Assembly (NCBI RefSeq): GCF_001401755.1
Contig: NZ_AVQK01000023.1
Coordinates: 62,001 to 126,000 of the forward strand
Source: Aquimarina longa SW024
GTDB taxonomy: Bacteria; Bacteroidota; Bacteroidia; Flavobacteriales; Flavobacteriaceae
Length of the DNA stretch: 64,000 nt
Direction of reading: 5' to 3'
Below, piece by piece: positions 25,868-34,687 of the stretch. The first letter of the stretch is position 1. Every line of letters begins with the position of its first letter. The position numbers and the translations under genes are program-made. The notes beneath the pieces are model-generated. The model saw only the letters and a program-made list of their open reading frames with translations. It did not search any database and was not told the origin of the DNA.

Positions 25868-27115
25868 TTAAAATCTACGATCTGGATGGTAAGGCTCTAG
25901 ATTCAAAGAAGGTTTTTGATCAGAAATAATTTCTGAAACCAGTTTTCCTGTGGATGGTCCCATGCTCCACCCCATCATAGCATGTCCTGTAGCTATGGTT
26001 AAATTCTTACATCTAGTGGATTTACCAATATATGGAATACCATCCGGAGAAACAGGTCTGAGTCCACAGGCAACAGCCTCTTTTTCTTCACTAGAAAGTT
26101 TAATTTCAGGGTAGTATCGTTGTGTTGCGTTTGCAATCGCTTCAACTCGTACTTTATTAATGGTATGATTGATTCCTGTTATTTCCATAGTACCCGCAAA
26201 TCTGGTAAACCCTTGCATTGGCGTTATAGCGACTTTAGCTTCGGCTAATATAGCGGGTATCGTAATCCCTAATTCTCTTTTAGAATTGATACGATATCCT
26301 TTTCCTGCTTCTAGTAGTATTTGAATACCTAGTTTTTTACTTAGTAAATGAGACCAAGATCCTGCAGCTAATACAAATTCATCTGCTGTATATGATTTGT
26401 TTTTAGTAGCTATTAAAGTAATTTCATTGTTTTTAATAATGATATCAACTACTTTTTCATTTTTAAGAATTTGTACTCCGGATGCTTTAAGAAATGTTTT
26501 CATTTCATCCATAAATGTCTGTGGAGTAGTATGCCAATCGCATTGATAATGTACAGCTCCTTTAGCATTTAATTGCACATTAGGCTCTATTTTTTTTAAT
26601 TCATCGAGTGAGAGTTCTCGTGTAGGTAATCCTTCTTTAGCGGCGATTTTAGCAATATGAGTTTCTTCTTCTAACATCTTTTCGGTTTGGCAGACCATTA
26701 AAAGCCCTTTCTTTTCTAATTGAAAAGAAAATTTCTCTTCTGATTTTATTTCAGCATATAGATCTCTACCCAATATGGCAATATCTTTAATCGCAGCAAT
26801 ACCATTAGTTACATTTTTTGTAGAGCAAGATGTATTAAAAGCCCACCCCCATTGCAGAAAATCTGAGTTAAGACGTGGTTTTATAAATAGTGGGCTAGAA
26901 GGGTTAAACATCCATTTTAGTCCCTTTTTCATCATACCCGGCGCCGCAAGAGGAATAATATGACTGGGAGAAAGATACCCTGCATTGACATACGAGGCTC
27001 CAGAATCCATAGAAGACTGATCCAGAATAGTAACCTGATGCCCTTCTTTATGTAAATAATAGGCAGAACATAATCCAATGATTCCGCCACCAATGATAAT
27101 AACTTCTTTATTCAT
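25868..27115 (-). CDS. FAD-dependent D-amino-acid oxidoreductase, probable D-hydroxyproline dehydrogenase
   Basis: 415 residues, DadA/DAO type. The N-terminal Rossmann FAD motif is VIIIGGGIIGLCSAYYLHKE, and the family's C-terminal FAD contact GLRPVSPDGIPYIGKS and ATGHAMMGWSMGPSTGKL are present. It oxidises the D-amino acid; placed after the epimerase gene (42 bp) it most likely oxidises cis-4-hydroxy-D-proline to 1-pyrroline-4-hydroxy-2-carboxylate. Substrate assigned by context. Confidence 0.8.
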   Translation of the reverse strand: MNKEVIIIGGGIIGLCSAYYLHKEGHQVTILDQSSMDSGASYVNAGYLSPSHIIPLAAPGMMKKGLKWMFNPSSPLFIKPRLNSDFLQWGWAFNTSCSTKNVTNGIAAIKDIAILGRDLYAEIKSEEKFSFQLEKKGLLMVCQTEKMLEEETHIAKIAAKEGLPTRELSLDELKKIEPNVQLNAKGAVHYQCDWHTTPQTFMDEMKTFLKASGVQILKNEKVVDIIIKNNEITLIATKNKSYTADEFVLAAGSWSHLLSKKLGIQILLEAGKGYRINSKRELGITIPAILAEAKVAITPMQGFTRFAGTMEITGINHTINKVRVEAIANATQRYYPEIKLSSEEKEAVACGLRPVSPDGIPYIGKSTRCKNLTIATGHAMMGWSMGPSTGKLVSEIISDQKPSLNLEPYHPDRRF

Positions 27116-27156
27116 AATTATATGTTTTACTTATTTAGATTGATCTAAAACATTTC

Positions 27157-28167
27157 TCAAATAACCTGAAAACCATGCGCATAAGGATCGTCTTCCTTAT
27201 CAATACTAATGGTATTATATCCATAAATTTTTGCCCAACCTTGTATACTGGGTATGATTGCTTTGATGCCCTTTAGTTCTGTTTCTTCTACTATTCTACC
27301 GATGAATGTACTGCCTATAAAACTTTCATGGATAAATTCTTCTCCTTTTTTTAATTTGCCTTTAGCATGTAGCTGTGCTATTCGGGCAGAAGTTCCTGTT
27401 CCACAGGGAGAACGATCAATAGCTTTATCTCCATAAAAAACAGCATTTCTACCTGAAGACTCTGGATGGATAGGATTCCCTGTCCAGAGGATATGACTAA
27501 CATCTCTTATGGTGTCATTTTCTGGATGGATAAATGTATTCGGATACTTTGTATTGATACGTTTTCTTATAACCTGAGAGTATTGAATCAGTTTGCTTGC
27601 TGTAAAATTATGAACCCCACTAAAGTTTTTTTGAGGATCTATGATTGCATAAAAATTTCCTCCATAAGCCACATCAAAAGTCAGTGTTCCTAGTTCTGGG
27701 CATTCTATGGTTAGTTCTTCTGCTGCTAGATATGATTTTACATTTATAAATTTTACCCAATCTACCTTTTTATCAGTTTGTTGGTATGTTATCTCTACAA
27801 GTCCTGCAGGAGCCTCCATTCTAATTTTTCCTGAAGTTTTAGGTACTATTAATCCTTCTTCAATAGCAATTGTAATGGCTCCGATAGTACCATGACCGCA
27901 CATGGGTAGACATCCAGAGGTTTCTATAAATAAAATAGCTAAGTCATTATCAGGGTGGTGTGGTTCGAATAAGAAACTCCCACTCATCATATCATGTCCG
28001 CGGGGTTCAAACATTAATCCTTTTCTAATCCAGTCATATGCTTCAAGAAAGTGTTGACGTTTTTCACTCATCGTTTCTCCGATAAGATTAGGTCTTCCGG
28101 TAGTTACTACTCGCACAGGATTTCCGCAAGTATGTGCATCGATACACTTAAAGATTGTTTTAGCCAT
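27157..28167 (-). CDS. 4-hydroxyproline 2-epimerase (proline racemase family)
   Basis: 336 residues. Both catalytic cysteines of the family are present: GCLPMCGHGTIGA (C90) and DRSPCGTGTSARIA (C255). Having two Cys, rather than Ser/Thr in one position, separates epimerases and racemases from the dehydratase branch. Converts trans-4-hydroxy-L-proline to cis-4-hydroxy-D-proline, step one of hydroxyproline catabolism. Followed by the FAD oxidoreductase and preceded by the aldehyde dehydrogenase on the same strand. Confidence 0.85.
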   Translation of the reverse strand: MAKTIFKCIDAHTCGNPVRVVTTGRPNLIGETMSEKRQHFLEAYDWIRKGLMFEPRGHDMMSGSFLFEPHHPDNDLAILFIETSGCLPMCGHGTIGAITIAIEEGLIVPKTSGKIRMEAPAGLVEITYQQTDKKVDWVKFINVKSYLAAEELTIECPELGTLTFDVAYGGNFYAIIDPQKNFSGVHNFTASKLIQYSQVIRKRINTKYPNTFIHPENDTIRDVSHILWTGNPIHPESSGRNAVFYGDKAIDRSPCGTGTSARIAQLHAKGKLKKGEEFIHESFIGSTFIGRIVEETELKGIKAIIPSIQGWAKIYGYNTISIDKEDDPYAHGFQVI

Positions 28168-28206
28168 TTTTTTGCCTTTTGGATATGCGTATTGATTGTA
28201 AAACCA

Positions 28207-29790
28207 TCAAATTTTGGAACTGGTACGGTTTCCATCAATGATTCTAGAAATCCCTAGTGGGTTTTCATTTTTAAGTGTGTCAGGTAATAACTCGTTAGGC
28301 CAGCTTTGGTAGCTAAATGGTCGCACCCATCGTTTAATAGATTGAACCCCTACTGCTGTAAATCGGCTATCTGTAGAGGCTGGATATGGACCACCATGTA
28401 GCATTGCAGGACATACTTCTACTCCTGTAGGAACACCATTAAAAATGATTCTTCCTACTCGATTTTGTAATGCATCAATAACGGTATTATACCTTGATAT
28501 TTCTTCTTTTTCTGCAATAATAGTACCTGTTAGTTGACCATCGAGCGTATTGATTATGGTTTCTAACTCCTCAATATCTTTGCATTGTACAACTATAGAA
28601 AATGGTCCAAATACTTCTTGATGTAATATTTTATTTTCTAAAAACGTTTTTCCTGCTACTGTAGTTACGGTTTGCCTAGCATGGTTTATAGCGATATCAT
28701 TCTCTAAATTAGCTGTAACTGATATTCCTTTTTGTTGTAACACATTTGTTTTGTTTCTTTCGTAATTACTAATGATATTAGGGTGTAACATGCAAGAAGG
28801 TTTGATTTTTATAATCTCATCAGAAAGTACTTTTATAAAATGATCCAGATTTTTTCCTTTAACTCCTAAAATCAATCCCGGATTTGTACAAAACTGTCCT
28901 GCCCCTAATGTGATTGATTTTGCATAGGTCTTTGCTATATCTGCGCTTCTGGCAGTCATTGCTTCTGGTAATAAAATGACTGGATTAATACTTCCCATTT
29001 CTGCAAATACGGGGATTGGTTCTGGTCGTTGTGATGCTAGATCAAGTAATGCTCTACCTCCTTTAATACTACCGGTAAAACCGACTGCTTTTACCTTAGG
29101 GTGCTTTACTAATTGAACCCCTATTTCAATACCGGAACTATTAAGGTTAGAGAATACTCCTTCTGGCATTCCTGTTTTTATAGCAGCTTTATTAATTGCA
29201 GAAGCTACTAATTCTCCTGTTCCTGCATGCATAGGGTGCGACTTTACAATCACTGGGCATCCTGCTGCAAATGCTGCTGCGGTATCACCTCCAGCGGTAG
29301 CATATGCTAACGGGAAGTTACTAGCTCCAAATACGACTACAGGCCCCAATGGTACTAGCATTTTTCGAATATCTTGTTTTGGGATAGGGCTTCTATCCAA
29401 ATCAGAAGTATCTATAGTTGCATCTACCCAAGAGCCTTCGATGACTAGATCGGCAAATGCTCTTAGTTGCCCTATTGTTCTTCCTCGCTCTCCTTTTGCT
29501 CTTCCTTCTGGTAACCCTGTTTCTGATATATAGGTTTCTATTAATAGGTCATCCATAGCTAAAATCTCATCTGCTATAGCATTTAAGAATTTGGCCTTTT
29601 TAGAGCCTGACATTTTTTTGAATCCCTCAAAAGCTTCTGATGCTAAGTATACCGCTTTTTCTACTTCTTCTTGCGAGGCTTCAAAAAAAGTAGGTTCATT
29701 TTCTATATTGAGCTTAGGGTTAATCGTTTTGTAAGTTACATTCCCTGTACTAGAAAGCTGATTTCCTATATAATTTTTACCTGTTATCAT
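28207..29790 (-). CDS. Aldehyde dehydrogenase, probable 2-oxoglutarate semialdehyde dehydrogenase
   Basis: 527 residues, ALDH superfamily. It has the substrate Glu in FAEMGSINPV, the catalytic Cys in LGAGQFCTNPG, and the NAD(P) region FGASNFPLAYATAGGDTAAA with GFTGSIKGGRAL. The length and the FPLA-type motif fit the NADP-linked oxoglutarate semialdehyde dehydrogenases that finish hydroxyproline and pentose-acid pathways. It would oxidise the semialdehyde made by the upstream DapA-family enzyme. Same strand, 135 bp from that gene. Confidence 0.85.
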   Translation of the reverse strand: MITGKNYIGNQLSSTGNVTYKTINPKLNIENEPTFFEASQEEVEKAVYLASEAFEGFKKMSGSKKAKFLNAIADEILAMDDLLIETYISETGLPEGRAKGERGRTIGQLRAFADLVIEGSWVDATIDTSDLDRSPIPKQDIRKMLVPLGPVVVFGASNFPLAYATAGGDTAAAFAAGCPVIVKSHPMHAGTGELVASAINKAAIKTGMPEGVFSNLNSSGIEIGVQLVKHPKVKAVGFTGSIKGGRALLDLASQRPEPIPVFAEMGSINPVILLPEAMTARSADIAKTYAKSITLGAGQFCTNPGLILGVKGKNLDHFIKVLSDEIIKIKPSCMLHPNIISNYERNKTNVLQQKGISVTANLENDIAINHARQTVTTVAGKTFLENKILHQEVFGPFSIVVQCKDIEELETIINTLDGQLTGTIIAEKEEISRYNTVIDALQNRVGRIIFNGVPTGVEVCPAMLHGGPYPASTDSRFTAVGVQSIKRWVRPFSYQSWPNELLPDTLKNENPLGISRIIDGNRTSSKI

Positions 29791-29925
29791 AGTTTATAAA
29801 TGATTTAGTGTGATAATGGATCATCTCATTGATTATATAAATCCATACTATATATTGTGTTTGTTTTAAAAAAATATCCTTTAGTAAGGTAATGTATATC
29901 GTTTTTATGAAATCACTATAGTCTT

Positions 29926-30849
29926 CTAAGATTGACTCAATAATTTATAATCCGGTAATTTAGGTCTGGTCTTAATTCCATTTTCTATAATTTCTAATAC
30001 CTTTTTACGCTCATCTCCGACCAGTGGTAATCTGGGAGCACGTACATTTTCTGTACCAATACCTGTAGCTACCTCTGCCAGTTTTATATTCTGTACTAAT
30101 TTAGCGTTTATATCTAATTCTAGCAATGGTAAAAACCAACGATATATCTGTATGGCTTCTTTAATTTTTCCTGCTTTTTGAAGCTCATAAATTGCTACAG
30201 TTTCTTCGGGGAAGGCATCTACCAATCCTGCAACCCAACCATCTGCTCCCATTAGTAAGCTCTCTAGAGCTAGTGTATCAACGCCACTAAGGATTTTTAA
30301 TCGATCTCCAAATCGATTTTTAATTCGGGTAATGTTAGAAATATCTCTGGTAGATTCTTTTACTGCTTGTATGTTCTCTAGTTTTAGTAGTTCCTCGAAC
30401 ATATCTAAGGTAACTTCAATCTTATAATCGACAGGGTTATTATAAACCATTATAGGAAGATCTGTACTCTGAGCAACTTCTTTAAAATACACTACGGTTT
30501 CTCGATCTCCTGCTGTATACCGCATAGGAGGGAGCATCATCAGACCACTGGCTCCATCTTCTTTTGCTTTTTTGGCTGCTTCTATGGCTCCTTTGGTCGT
30601 TTGTTCGGCAATATTCATAATAACAGGGACTTTGTCTTTAACAATGTCCACTGTGGTTTTGACTAAAATCCTTTTTTCATCATTAGATAAAGTACTGGCT
30701 TCTCCTAGAGTACCGCCAAGTATGATACCATGTACTCCTGCTTCAAGCTGTGTATTGATGTTTATTGTAAACATTGCTAAATCTAATGTATCGTCTTTTG
30801 TAAACTTTGTCGTTACCGCAGGCATTACGCCTTTCCAATCTAGTATCAT
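29926..30849 (-). CDS. DapA-family aldolase/deaminase, probable 1-pyrroline-4-hydroxy-2-carboxylate deaminase
   Basis: 307 residues. TIM-barrel of the dihydrodipicolinate synthase family: GGTLGEASTLS (phosphate/carboxylate loop), MVYNNPVDYK with Tyr136, and the Schiff-base Lys in IQAVKESTRD (K164). It is first in the hydroxyproline operon; in this setting the family deaminates the pyrroline to 2-oxoglutarate semialdehyde. A true DapA role is less likely because the neighbours are catabolic. Confidence 0.8.
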   Translation of the reverse strand: MILDWKGVMPAVTTKFTKDDTLDLAMFTININTQLEAGVHGIILGGTLGEASTLSNDEKRILVKTTVDIVKDKVPVIMNIAEQTTKGAIEAAKKAKEDGASGLMMLPPMRYTAGDRETVVYFKEVAQSTDLPIMVYNNPVDYKIEVTLDMFEELLKLENIQAVKESTRDISNITRIKNRFGDRLKILSGVDTLALESLLMGADGWVAGLVDAFPEETVAIYELQKAGKIKEAIQIYRWFLPLLELDINAKLVQNIKLAEVATGIGTENVRAPRLPLVGDERKKVLEIIENGIKTRPKLPDYKLLSQS

Positions 30850-30863
30850 CTTTTATTTTTATT

Positions 30864-30892
30864 CAAAAGTATTATGAAACCAACAATGTCAA
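30864..30892 (-). promoter_or_regulatory. Predicted promoter of the hydroxyproline operon
   Basis: On the minus strand TTG (30890-30892) and TACTTTTG (30864-30871) with 18 bp between fit the Bacteroidota -33/-7 pattern, about 15 bp before the ATG at 30849. Short leader; no riboswitch seen. Confidence 0.35.
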
Positions 30893-31120
30893 TAGTTATA
30901 AATTATCTAGATGTAATACTATATTACCTTATATTTGGTTTATAGGCATATAAATGAGTATTATTGATTTAGTTTCAAAAATCTTTTATCGTAAGGTTTT
31001 GTAATCAAAGAATACATATAGTTTTCACAAAAGAGGTAAATAGTCTGTAAGAGATTTGCTTTTTTGGTTACTTGTTACTAGTGTTAAAAAAAGTAATTAT
31101 TTAAATTTTGATGCCGTTGA

Positions 31121-31978
31121 ATGAAAATATTGCCTTTTACAATACCCAAAATTGATACCGATACACTTATTATACAAGAAGATAAGGGGGCTTCATTTTA
31201 TAATATTTTTCATCAGCACGAGGAGATTCAGATGTCTCTTATTCTATCAGGAGAGGGTAGTTTGATTGTTGGGGATACGATTACAAATTATAAGGCTGAT
31301 GATATTTTAGTTTTTGGGAGTCAATTACCTCATGTCTTACAAAGTGCTTCATCGGTTGAGGATTCTCATATGATTTCAATATTCTTCACTAAAAAATCAT
31401 TTGGAGATGATTTTTTTAAACTTAGAGAGTTTAGTCATTTATCTAATTTTTTTGATGCTATATCTTATGGTGTTAAAGTTATTTTAGAAAAAGAAGCATT
31501 AAAAAAGGAATTTCTAAAGATTCAAAAGACAAAAAACCGATTAGAACGATTCATTATTTTTTTACAAATCCTAAGATTGTTCTATGTTGCAGAGGTTAGA
31601 ACATTATCTTCTTCTATCGTTAAAAAAAAATATACCGATAGTGATGGAAAGCGAATTGCTGATGTTTTTCAGTTTGTAATGAATAACTTTCATACGGATA
31701 TAACTTTACAAGAAGCTTCTAATATTGCTAGTATGACTCCTAATGCGTTTTGCCGTTATTTTAAACAACATACTAATAAGACTTTTTTTCAGTTTCTGAC
31801 CGAGATTAGGATAGAAAACTCTTGTAGAATTTTATCAAAAAAACCAGATGCTTCTATATCAGAAGCATCTTATGCTAGTGGATTTAAAAATGTATCTAAT
31901 TTTAATCGTAAGTTTAAATCTCTAAAAGGGGTAACGCCATCGCAGTATAGAAAAGACCTATATATAGCTACTGTTTAG
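31121..31978 (+). CDS. AraC-family regulator with cupin sensor domain, probable hydroxyproline regulator
   Basis: 285 residues. The N-terminal cupin-like domain (FHQHEEIQMSLILSGEGSLI, VFGSQLPHVLQS) binds a small ligand in related proteins. The C-terminal AraC HTH has ITLQEASNIASMTPNAFCRY and ISEASYASGFKNVSNFNRKF, ending VTPSQYRK. It is divergent from the hydroxyproline operon over a 271-bp spacer, the expected layout for its activator. Confidence 0.85.
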   Translation: MKILPFTIPKIDTDTLIIQEDKGASFYNIFHQHEEIQMSLILSGEGSLIVGDTITNYKADDILVFGSQLPHVLQSASSVEDSHMISIFFTKKSFGDDFFKLREFSHLSNFFDAISYGVKVILEKEALKKEFLKIQKTKNRLERFIIFLQILRLFYVAEVRTLSSSIVKKKYTDSDGKRIADVFQFVMNNFHTDITLQEASNIASMTPNAFCRYFKQHTNKTFFQFLTEIRIENSCRILSKKPDASISEASYASGFKNVSNFNRKFKSLKGVTPSQYRKDLYIATV

Positions 31979-32025
31979 ATATATTCTATAGGGATGCAAA
32001 TCAGGACTACATTTTTTTTCTGGGA

Positions 32026-32838
32026 TTATACTATATGAACTTGCTCTGAGGTTATCGATTTAAAGGTTAATTTTCTTTCTTTAATACGATCTGTTATGCC
32101 ATTCCACAATTCAATTCTTTTCTCTAGGGATTGTTTGGCAACATGTAATGTTTCTTCCCATTTTTCTGAATCGTTCTGACATAGTTCTTCAATCATTTGT
32201 AGCGATAGTGGTCCATGCTCATCTCCATCTAGCTCAATATGCCTGTTTAGATAATACGTTAATTTATTGTATGTTTTGTTTTCGGCATCAGATTTTTTTA
32301 GAATTTTGATAAACATATCTGGTATAACGTCTTCTCTACCGAATGTAAATGCTGCTGCAATTAGATGTGGTTTTTTGGTTTGTATTATTTCGAATGAAAA
32401 CTGAACAAAGTTTATAACTCGTTGATCAATAGTTAACTGATTTAATGTATAATTTACATCATTTCTGGATTCGATTAGAGAAATTAGTGAATCAATCTCT
32501 GAGGTATTGGCGTGTATCTGATTCATAGCATCGAGATACATTTCAAAATGACTTTTTGGCTCTCCTAATTCATTAATATCACTTTCTTCTCCATGTACTA
32601 TTTCATTTATAAACCGAGATAATGTTGGGTTTTTTCGAGGTGTCCAAGGAACTGATACGTTAGTTAATTGTACTTGTATTGCTTTTAATAATGACATAAA
32701 ATCCCAAACGGCAAAAACATGATATTCCATAAACATCTGTATGTCTTCGATCTCTGTAAGGCATTCATATAATTCATGGTTTCGTAATTGCGTTCTTAGA
32801 TCTGATAATTCGTTTTCTATATATTGTAATGTATTCAT
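32026..32838 (-). CDS. DUF3050 protein (heme-oxygenase-like fold family)
   Basis: 270 residues, all helical. N-terminal [20 protein letters not shown] and [20 protein letters not shown], then [20 protein letters not shown]-like near residue 205 ([14 protein letters not shown]), with conserved His and Asp/Glu residues placed as metal ligands. These match the DUF3050 pattern. Enzymatic function unknown. Confidence 0.75.
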   Translation of the reverse strand: MNTLQYIENELSDLRTQLRNHELYECLTEIEDIQMFMEYHVFAVWDFMSLLKAIQVQLTNVSVPWTPRKNPTLSRFINEIVHGEESDINELGEPKSHFEMYLDAMNQIHANTSEIDSLISLIESRNDVNYTLNQLTIDQRVINFVQFSFEIIQTKKPHLIAAAFTFGREDVIPDMFIKILKKSDAENKTYNKLTYYLNRHIELDGDEHGPLSLQMIEELCQNDSEKWEETLHVAKQSLEKRIELWNGITDRIKERKLTFKSITSEQVHIV

Positions 32839-33077
32839 TTGCTATTTTTAGGGTATGCTATATCAGTAGTATATGGTTTCAAAAATCAATAACCTCGGAG
32901 CAGTCTCTCACGAGGTATGCTTCCGAAAAAAATATTTTGATGTCGAGGCAATCCTCGGGGAATTAACCCCCCAATGAGGGATTAAAATGGTATTCTTTTT
33001 AATTTTTCAAATATATAGAAGCTTTATTTTTGATCCCACATAATCTTTGTTTTTAACGCTAATAGTTCTATTAAGAA

Positions 33078-33329
33078 GGACGGTCTTCGTAACATAGCGG
33101 ACAACAATATAAACAAGGCGGATGGTCTTCGTAACATAGCGGACAACGATATAAACAAGGTGGACGGTCTTCGTAACATGGCGGACAACAATATAAACAA
33201 GGCGGATGGTCTTCGTAACATAGCGGACAACAATATAAACAAGGCGGACGGTCTTCGTAACATGGCGGACAACGATATAAACAAGGCGGACGGTCTTCGT
33301 AACATGGCGGACAACGATATAAACAGGTA
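33078..33329. repeat. 42-bp tandem repeat array 2 (six units)
   Basis: Units begin at 33078, 33120, 33162, 33204, 33246 and 33288, each starting GGACGGTCTTCGTAACATRG and continuing CGGACAACRATATAAACAA. Variation is limited to a few purine transitions. On the plus strand it reads as 14-residue repeats KADGLRNMADNDIN; on the minus strand as RRPSALFILLSAML. A 109-codon minus-strand frame (33024-33353) spans it but has no homology support. Same 42-bp period as array 1, without spacers. Confidence 0.9.
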
Positions 33330-33454
33330 GTGTTTAATATAGTGTGTTAACAATATCCGCAGGTATTTTGCTTACAAATACGTATCTAAATAATCTTATT
33401 ATAGAACTATTGAGAACTGCCATACCAACAGTCTCTTAATTCTTAAATGTATTA

Positions 33455-34558
33455 TTAGTGTAAATGTTTTTTGAAGAAATTAACGATTACATTAAAGGCT
33501 TCTCTAGATTCAGATAATTCAACATTTGCTGTGAATACATGACCTACGCCTTCCCATACATGCAGATCAGCTTCTACACCAAGTTTTATCAATTGAGTAT
33601 GTGTGTAAACGACAGAACTCATATGGAAATCACGAGTGGAAACGATGAGCAAAGATGGTGGGAATTTGGAAAGTATTTCCTTAGAATTTAAAGGAACTAA
33701 AAGCGGGTCATCAAAATCTGGGTCGGCTCCATAATAAGGTTCAAAAACAGTGAAAGGAGCAATTCCTTCATGTCCATCTACGGCAGAAATAATGTGCATC
33801 GAATCTGTTTTTGGTCTTGGTTCAGCAGCAGCCATGCCAATCATTCCTATGGCTCCAGGATTTGGAAGGTTTTCTTTCTGAAACCATGCCAATGCCTGTG
33901 AAACCAATTGTCCACCACCTGCTGTTCCATAAATACCAATATTTTGTGGTTTATATTCTTCTAATAAAGATTTGTATACGGTAGCAACATCTTCACTGGC
34001 TGCGGGGAATTGATATTCTGGTCCCATTCTATAGTCAATACTAATCACTTTTATCCCACTTAGGGCGGCAATAGGAATGGATTCTATCCGGCTTGCTGTC
34101 TGGGAGTCAAATTGAAAAGCTCCAGAATGTAAATTGATCAAAACCTTGTTTTGGTTTTCTTTCGCAATGCCTTCTTTAGGGGTAAATACTTCAGTGTAAA
34201 CTCTATTTATGGTGTCGATTTTAATATCTATAGGATACCTTGCAATTGTTTTTTTGTATACTGGTGTGGTATAAAAATGAGCGGCCAGACATTCTCTGTA
34301 TTGTTTTCTTTCTTTAAGACTGACTCCTTTTTTTGGGGGAGGGCAAGCATGTTGCATTGCTTTCAATGCTTTTACTTTATACGCACGGTGTTCTTTTAAA
34401 ATAGCCTTGGATTCATCACTTAAGAATTGTGATTCTGGTAACATAAATGAGGGGACATGAATTGTTCCTTCATCATCAATCTGCTGTATTTGAGCTTTGC
34501 TTATATAAGTCGTAAGGATAATTGATAGTAGTAATAGAGTATACGTTTTTGTATTCAT
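33455..34558 (-). CDS. Secreted alpha/beta hydrolase-fold protein with altered nucleophile motif
   Basis: About 367 residues from the ATG at 34558; the signal peptide MNTKTYTLLLLSIILTTYIS ends near KAQ. An upstream in-frame ATG at 34618 is less likely because it would bury the signal. The fold follows hormone-sensitive-lipase-type esterases: oxyanion HSGAFQFDS (usual HGGG), an Asp region STRDFHMSSV and a His in EGVGHVFT. The nucleophile elbow, however, reads GIYGTAGGGQLV where GxSxGG is expected, so the Ser is Ala. The codon is GCA on direct reading. It may be a non-hydrolytic binder. Confidence 0.75.
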   Translation of the reverse strand: MNTKTYTLLLLSIILTTYISKAQIQQIDDEGTIHVPSFMLPESQFLSDESKAILKEHRAYKVKALKAMQHACPPPKKGVSLKERKQYRECLAAHFYTTPVYKKTIARYPIDIKIDTINRVYTEVFTPKEGIAKENQNKVLINLHSGAFQFDSQTASRIESIPIAALSGIKVISIDYRMGPEYQFPAASEDVATVYKSLLEEYKPQNIGIYGTAGGGQLVSQALAWFQKENLPNPGAIGMIGMAAAEPRPKTDSMHIISAVDGHEGIAPFTVFEPYYGADPDFDDPLLVPLNSKEILSKFPPSLLIVSTRDFHMSSVVYTHTQLIKLGVEADLHVWEGVGHVFTANVELSESREAFNVIVNFFKKHLH

Positions 34559-34687
34559 TTTATTATAGATTTTTAACCCTTGAAAAGATGGAAAATTAAA
34601 ATCAGAGTTCGTAGCCATGACGATTTCTTCTAAAGTAGAGCGTGGAATTATAAACCTTATTATCTAGGTAATAGAATCCTGCTTTCC

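Noticed and set aside
29926-30849. Biosynthetic dihydrodipicolinate synthase (dapA)
   Set aside because: It sits in a catabolic hydroxyproline operon; a deaminase role in that pathway explains the context better.
32880-33010. Possible REP-like or structured element (CTCGGGGAATTAACCCCCC region)
   Set aside because: Only short imperfect pairings; no second copy seen in the window.
33024-33353. 109-codon minus-strand ORF with RRPSALF repeats
   Set aside because: Same artefact of a 42-bp repeat; the plus strand reads equally well, and the composition is unlike a real exported or soluble protein.
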